From the NCBI GenBank assembly GCA_030447125.1, contig JAUJLZ010000066.1:1-8810 (forward strand): a stretch of DNA of 8,810 bases, given 5' to 3'. The notes under the pieces were generated by a model. That model saw only the letters and a list, made by a program, of their open reading frames with translations, was not told where the DNA came from and searched no databases. Of the stretch, positions 6,501-8,810 are shown in pieces (the first letter of the stretch is position 1; every line of letters begins with the position of its first letter). This stretch comes from Acidimicrobiales bacterium. GTDB taxonomy: Bacteria; Actinomycetota; Acidimicrobiia; Acidimicrobiales; CADCSY01. The position numbers were made by a program, and so were the translations under genes.

Positions 6501-6670
6501 GCCGTCAGCGGGAGTGGTGCTCGAAGCGCTGCGCCCGGGCCGGCGAGCGGTGGCGTGCGTGGTTGGACCGCCTGCAGCGCATCGGCGGCCGGCCATGCTC
6601 CGCCGAGGGCTGCCGCTCGGAGCTGTACGGCGGCGCCATCTGCTCGTTCCACGAAGAACGGGTGGAGTGA
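3575..6670 (+). CDS. Family B DNA polymerase-like protein with C-terminal zinc ribbons, 1031 aa
   Basis: Probable DNA polymerase with a 3'-5' exonuclease domain. Numbering is from GTG 3575. Exonuclease motifs: VFDTET (Asp36, Glu38), GFNLPFD (Asn125, Asp129) and HCRADV (His260, Asp264; the usual motif is Tyr-x3-Asp). Polymerase motifs: A LDVASMYP (Asp349), B KIAANALAHG (Lys518, Asn522; normally KxxxNSxYG) and C HCDTDS (Asp597, Asp599; normally YxDTDS). A KxY motif (KSY, 696-698) follows, as in protein-primed polymerases such as that of phi29. The spacing A to B is about 169 residues and B to C about 79, against roughly 134 and 73 in phi29 from memory, so an insertion of the protein-priming type is possible. 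The region from 698 to about 900 matches my recollection of an uncharacterised family of large bacterial PolB-like proteins (PFGFRL; APYSRDP). Three zinc modules close the protein: Cys913/916/929/933, Cys962/968/982/986 and Cys1008/1013/1023 with His1026. The carboxylates are intact, so I expect activity. The ATPase gene overlaps its stop. Confidence 0.85.
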   Translation: MTAVAVRAWTQPEDGWPARRGRPRPAQPSRYVLVFDTETADPDQRLLLLVWRLYVDGALVTEGIAHPDGLRGKRLAVLRNYVEHHQADTELWARRRLVLIPLSTWIDKHLHRYGYANRAAVVGFNLPFDIGTIAGDDWTASRSGGFSFRLAPRYTTTTGREQRVWHRPDLSVQHIDNGAFIEWTGCVTGERDHPDGRRWRKGQPLTGTTPYRGRFVDCSTLHFALTGSHASLEGASDAWGVTAAKVECDFGVLDERLVDHCRADVAMTAELHRALTNELAEHPGVELAGDALWSPATVAGRYLDAMGVRPLLDRLDVGPEVHAAARCASYGARTEARIVRNPVPVVALDVASMYPTVSALLGTWRLWTAAGVAVDDATDDLAAWLASPGLENDLYRPGTWRRWGCTLVEVEPDGDVLPHQFVDDADKGRLVTAPLRFAGRLWWAWPDVAAAILLGGKVPRITRTLRLRPKGRQRRLRPVQLRGGLELDPRSDDPFPFLVAARHRATDEGSPHLARFYKIAANALAHGLSGRFDHKARHHQAVVHGPTGSAPQRVRMEQPGPHAFPAISSTTTAGARLVLAMMERATTDLGGCWAHCDTDSAKVVATPEGGLILCPGGPHRIAQEAAEGDPDAIAPSAPENAAERTTKAVRALSWEQVRTIAARFDSLCPEGSRRPLWTVEHDSLAHPLMALVTGPKSYALYRKSPGAGVELAAWTETSLGESYLSPEPKWSQEAWQWIIARALGQQVEVPAWWEHLALRREAAVNPIMARAAEASGVAARPFGFRLAATARGGAAPVAPYSRDPADWPGLDWRDRHTGEALAPMLVDDAGQLVEVEGERTYTGFTFLGQVVGHIERQPVPTFDDPATGEPANHRSRGLLARRVTMADRLVLVGADRTPLTRWGEEADQRYAGCRRCGTPLDGQASQRWCSDACREAGRRQRIKEQAEAPQQRHIAVRPARVCHNAPDCVGDGLLTGRQREWCSKRCARAGERWRAWLDRLQRIGGRPCSAEGCRSELYGGAICSFHEERVE

Positions 6671-7971
6671 TGGCCGTTCGCCCGAATGCCCCTCACCAGG
6701 AATCCGACGATGGGGGCGGCAGCCTCGACGACCTCATCGCCACCTTCCGGCGCTGGTACCACCTGCCGGTGGTGGATCACATCGTCCTCGCCCTGGCGAC
6801 GGTGGTCGCCAATCGCATGCCCGGGCCGGCGGTATGGTTGGCCATCGTCGGGCAGTCGTCGGGCGGCAAGTCAACGGTGCTCGAAGCGCTCGAAGCCCTC
6901 GCCTGCGTTCACCCGATCGACGACGTGTCGGTCGCTGGGCTGCTCTCCGGAAGCCAGGGCACCGACGATGAGGTCACCGGCGGGGTGCTCGCCTCGGCCG
7001 GCGACCACGACACGCTCATGATCAGCGACATGTCGACCGTCACCGACATGCACCACGAGGCGAAGGGCCGTTTCATGGCCGCCCTCCGCCGGGTCTACGA
7101 CGGGAGCTACTCCCGAGCCGTCGGGACCGCCGGAGGGCGGTCGTTCAAGTGGGGCGGGGACGGCCGCAAGATCGGGTTCCTCGGCGGCGCCGTTGACCTC
7201 GACGAGGCCGTAGGGATGATGGGCGCCCTCGGCCAACGCTTCGTGCTCTATCGCCTCCCCGAGGTCGGCGACGACGATGCCGTGGCCATGGCGGAACGGG
7301 CCGATGCCAACCGGGGAGCGAAGGCGCAGGCTCGAACCGAAGTCCGCTCCGCCGTAGCCGATCTACTGGACAGTCTCGGCGATCTGAGCGAACGAGAGCC
7401 GGCGCACCACCAGGACGTGGCCACGCTCGCCAGCCTTGCCCGCTTCGCCGGCCAGCTCCGGGGCGCGACCAAGCGGGATCCCCGCACACGGGAGCTTGAA
7501 GGGCGCATCCCGCCGGAGGCTCCGGCTCGTCTGGCGGAGGTCCTGGGCCAGCTCCTGGCCGCCATGGAAGTGCTCGGCGTCGAGGCGGTCGACGCCTGGC
7601 GCCTGGTGGCCAAGGTCGCCCTCGACGGATGCCCGGACCGGCGCCGGCTGACCCTTGAAGCCCTACTCGGATCGGCCGGCCGGCTCACCACCCGACACGT
7701 CACCGCCGCCGTGGCGGTGGCGGGCAAGAATGCTGTCAGGCGGGACCTGCAAGACCTGACGGCTCATGGCTTGGCCGAGCTGCTGCCCGAACGGGGTGAG
7801 GATTGGTGGCGCCCGACGGACGAAGCTCGGACTCGCTGGGCACGGTTCTTCGAGCTGCCGACAGCCGTCGAGCCCGACGACCAGGCCGCCAGCGCCGCCG
7901 AGGTTGCCGACCTCGAAGCGGTGTTCAATGCCCACGGCATGGCCTACGATCCGCCCGACGAGGACTTCTGA
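6670..7971 (+). CDS. P-loop ATPase, probably AAA+/helicase-like, with C-terminal winged helix, 433 aa
   Basis: Probable nucleotide-driven DNA motor or loader for the polymerase encoded just upstream. Walker A is GQSSGGKST (61-69, Lys67), followed by LEALEAL. Walker B is probably LMISD (116-120). KIGFLGG (167-173) may be a sensor-1 strand, and GQRFVLYRL (188-196) offers Arg190 as an arginine-finger or sensor-2 candidate. Residues 220-330 are helical. Residues 335-385 look like a winged helix (TTRHVTAAVAVAGKNAVRRDL, AHGLAELL, then a Trp-Trp turn). The C-terminal 40 residues are acidic. ATG 6670 shares one base with the polymerase stop (TGATG); GTG 6667 is an alternative. No primase or nuclease motif is visible. 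Alternatives are a transcription-type AAA protein or an element partition ATPase, but the gene overlap with a polymerase favours replication. Confidence 0.75.
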   Translation: MAVRPNAPHQESDDGGGSLDDLIATFRRWYHLPVVDHIVLALATVVANRMPGPAVWLAIVGQSSGGKSTVLEALEALACVHPIDDVSVAGLLSGSQGTDDEVTGGVLASAGDHDTLMISDMSTVTDMHHEAKGRFMAALRRVYDGSYSRAVGTAGGRSFKWGGDGRKIGFLGGAVDLDEAVGMMGALGQRFVLYRLPEVGDDDAVAMAERADANRGAKAQARTEVRSAVADLLDSLGDLSEREPAHHQDVATLASLARFAGQLRGATKRDPRTRELEGRIPPEAPARLAEVLGQLLAAMEVLGVEAVDAWRLVAKVALDGCPDRRRLTLEALLGSAGRLTTRHVTAAVAVAGKNAVRRDLQDLTAHGLAELLPERGEDWWRPTDEARTRWARFFELPTAVEPDDQAASAAEVADLEAVFNAHGMAYDPPDEDF

Positions 7972-7983
7972 CACCTGGGTGGT

Positions 7984-8505
7984 ATGGAATTGCTGCGATT
8001 AGGCCGAGCACCCTCGTGGTGGACGATATTGGGCGTACTTGGCTTGTCGTACTTTATGCTCTGGCCCGTTCGAACACTTGTAAATGACGCAAGAAGGTTC
8101 TCAGACGTAGGAGCTTTCGAAGCCGCCCTAACGCTAACAAGCCTTGCGGGAGCGGCTTACCGAATCATCATGGGCCTCCTACTCTTCGGTTTCACCATGG
8201 CCTTCTACAGTCTTGTGCAAACCGCAAGGGAACTAAAGAACCCGCATCCCATCGACCCCTTGGTGAACTTGGAAGCCGCTATGCGAGCTGTATCGACATT
8301 GCAAGCCCAAGCCCGAGATAGCACCGACCTCTTGATGGACAGAAAGGATGAACTCGCTCGTATCCAAGAGCTTATTAGCCTCAGTCGACCACAGGCCGCT
8401 GCGCTAGAACGCAAGTTCAAGCCCAAACTCAATACCGGCCTTGCGATCGTAGCTGTCCTTCTATCAGCGGCCGGCATCGTTCTCACCCTAATCCTGCAGA
8501 CGTAA
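7984..8505 (+). CDS. Membrane protein with three predicted helices and a coiled-coil-like middle, 173 aa
   Basis: Hydrophobic segments at about 13-30, 58-79 and 152-171 suggest three membrane helices. Between the second and third lies a soluble helical stretch (about 92-145, EAAMRAVSTLQAQ, DRKDELARIQEL) that may form a coiled coil. I do not recognise the family. Composition differs sharply from the neighbours: 29 of 60 bases at 8041-8100 are G or C, against 46 of 60 in a polymerase sample at 4501-4560. It uses TTA, AGA, ATA and CTA codons that are rare in the rest of the window. GGGTGG (7977-7982) is only one base from the ATG, so the start may be read differently, for example at TTG 7990. 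It begins 12 bases after the ATPase stop. It was probably acquired separately and may be an accessory or defence-type membrane protein, though nothing seen proves that. Confidence 0.68.
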   Translation: MELLRLGRAPSWWTILGVLGLSYFMLWPVRTLVNDARRFSDVGAFEAALTLTSLAGAAYRIIMGLLLFGFTMAFYSLVQTARELKNPHPIDPLVNLEAAMRAVSTLQAQARDSTDLLMDRKDELARIQELISLSRPQAAALERKFKPKLNTGLAIVAVLLSAAGIVLTLILQT

Positions 8506-8509
8506 CGTC
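8499..8509. repeat. Odd palindrome GACGT-A-ACGTC over the stop codon
   Basis: Perfect 5-bp arms flank one base, and the TAA stop of the membrane protein gene lies inside. The palindrome also falls at the left edge of the spaced-repeat array. It could be a protein-binding site or part of an element end; it is too short to act as a terminator. Confidence 0.35.
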
Positions 8510-8647
8510 CTTAGGGCCACAGGTAACCGGCTACATCACCGCCTAAACCGCCACCGTCGCCCCCGTCTCATTACCGCTAATACGCCACATCTACCCGCCA
8601 CCATTGTCGCTTAGACGTTGCCCTATCATGGCGTCTCCATTATCGCT
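8501..8647. repeat. Array of spaced CATTRYCGCT repeats
   Basis: Four clear copies lie on the plus strand: CATCACCGCC (8534), CATTACCGCT (8569), CATTGTCGCT (8602) and CATTATCGCT (8638). A weaker fifth, CGTAACGTCC, is at 8501. Starts are 33, 35, 33 and 36 bases apart, close to a fixed step of three and a third helical turns. TAA or TTAG follows most copies, and GTCTC(C) precedes the copies at 8569 and 8638. The stretch 8506-8625 has no convincing gene. Spaced repeats of this type occur as transposase-binding sites at ends of Tn7-, Mu- and IS21-type elements and as iterons at replication origins. I cannot tell which from this window. Confidence 0.6.
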
Positions 8648-8810
8648 GTGGTGAAGCGGCGCTGCGGCGCTCCCTTGCTGCGACGCCCGGTGCGCGGTTG
8701 CGGCGTCGGCGTGTCGCCGTTCAGCGTGGCGGCGTCGGCGGGCGGGGTGGAGGCGCAGGAGCGGCTCCAGGGGGCCGTAGCCGGCGAGGTTGCGCAGCAC
8801 CCGGTCGGCC
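8626..8810 (-). pseudogene. 3' end of a leftward gene, possibly frameshifted, running off the window
   Basis: This stretch is GC-rich like the main genes and looks coding on the minus strand, but not in one frame. From the window edge to about 8740 the best frame reads LRNLAGYGPLEPLLRLHPA, with nearly every third position G or C. Beyond that this frame turns Arg-rich. A frame one base over then looks better (ADAATLNGDTPTPQP, later KGAPQRRFTTAIMETP) and stops at TGA 8628-8626. An 8-base tandem duplication (GCGGCGCT twice, 8656-8671) lies within it. This suggests either a decayed gene or a real gene in only one of the frames. I do not recognise the product; a transposase C-terminus would fit the adjoining repeats but is not shown. 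Confidence 0.3.

Noticed and set aside
8506..8625. tRNA gene or attachment site in the right non-coding stretch
   Set aside because: No cloverleaf or T-loop sequence can be read, and no integrase lies nearby in the window.
8501..8647. CRISPR array
   Set aside because: The repeated core is only 10 bases and imperfect, there is no long palindromic repeat, and no cas gene is visible.
8741..8800. Resemblance of GYGPLEPLL to CpaF/TadA-type secretion ATPases
   Set aside because: Only a short stretch is similar; the conserved sequence that should follow is absent in every frame.

Overview
The window is GC-rich bacterial DNA, about 70% GC or more across most of it. It has many GTG starts, genes that overlap by 1 to 4 bases, and a probable leaderless gene. 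These traits, and the style of the proteins, suggest an actinobacterium, but I cannot name a genus. No ribosomal, tRNA or central-metabolism gene is present. The gene content looks like the replication and accessory core of an integrated element or plasmid. No integrase, relaxase or capsid gene lies inside the window.

Layout: a MerR-like DNA-binding protein (62-1153) runs leftwards and ends before a strong hairpin (21-50). Its promoter has a perfect dyad between the -35 and -10 boxes and appears to start transcription at the GTG start codon. Divergent from it, nine or ten genes run rightwards. First come three tiny genes (1214-1778: an unknown 55-aa protein, a 38-aa membrane peptide and a 94-aa zinc-ribbon protein), then a terminator-like hairpin (1794-1817). 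A second set follows from a good ribosome-binding site: a basic 129-aa protein, an 82-aa protein, a 171-aa protein, an HNH-like zinc protein, a 67-aa membrane-anchored peptide, a 1031-aa family B DNA polymerase-like protein and a 433-aa P-loop ATPase with a probable C-terminal winged helix. Almost every junction in the set is a GTGA, ATGA or TGATG overlap, so the genes are probably translated as one coupled unit.

The polymerase is the centrepiece. All three exonuclease motifs, polymerase motifs A, B and C and a later KxY motif can be read, several in altered form, and the protein ends in three zinc-binding modules. The 94-aa protein carries the same kind of module. The ATPase gene overlaps the polymerase stop codon. 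The simplest reading is an element-borne replication or repair unit in which polymerase and ATPase act together, with small zinc and HNH-like proteins as helpers and the MerR-like protein as regulator. This is inference from motifs and gene order.

Right of 7971 the composition changes. A three-helix membrane protein gene (7984-8505) has near 50% GC and unusual codons. It is followed by a non-coding stretch with four or five copies of CATTRYCGCT spaced 33-36 bases apart (8501-8647), and then by the high-GC 3' end of a possibly frameshifted leftward gene that continues beyond the window. This may be a transposon end or an iteron array, and it may mark the border of the element.
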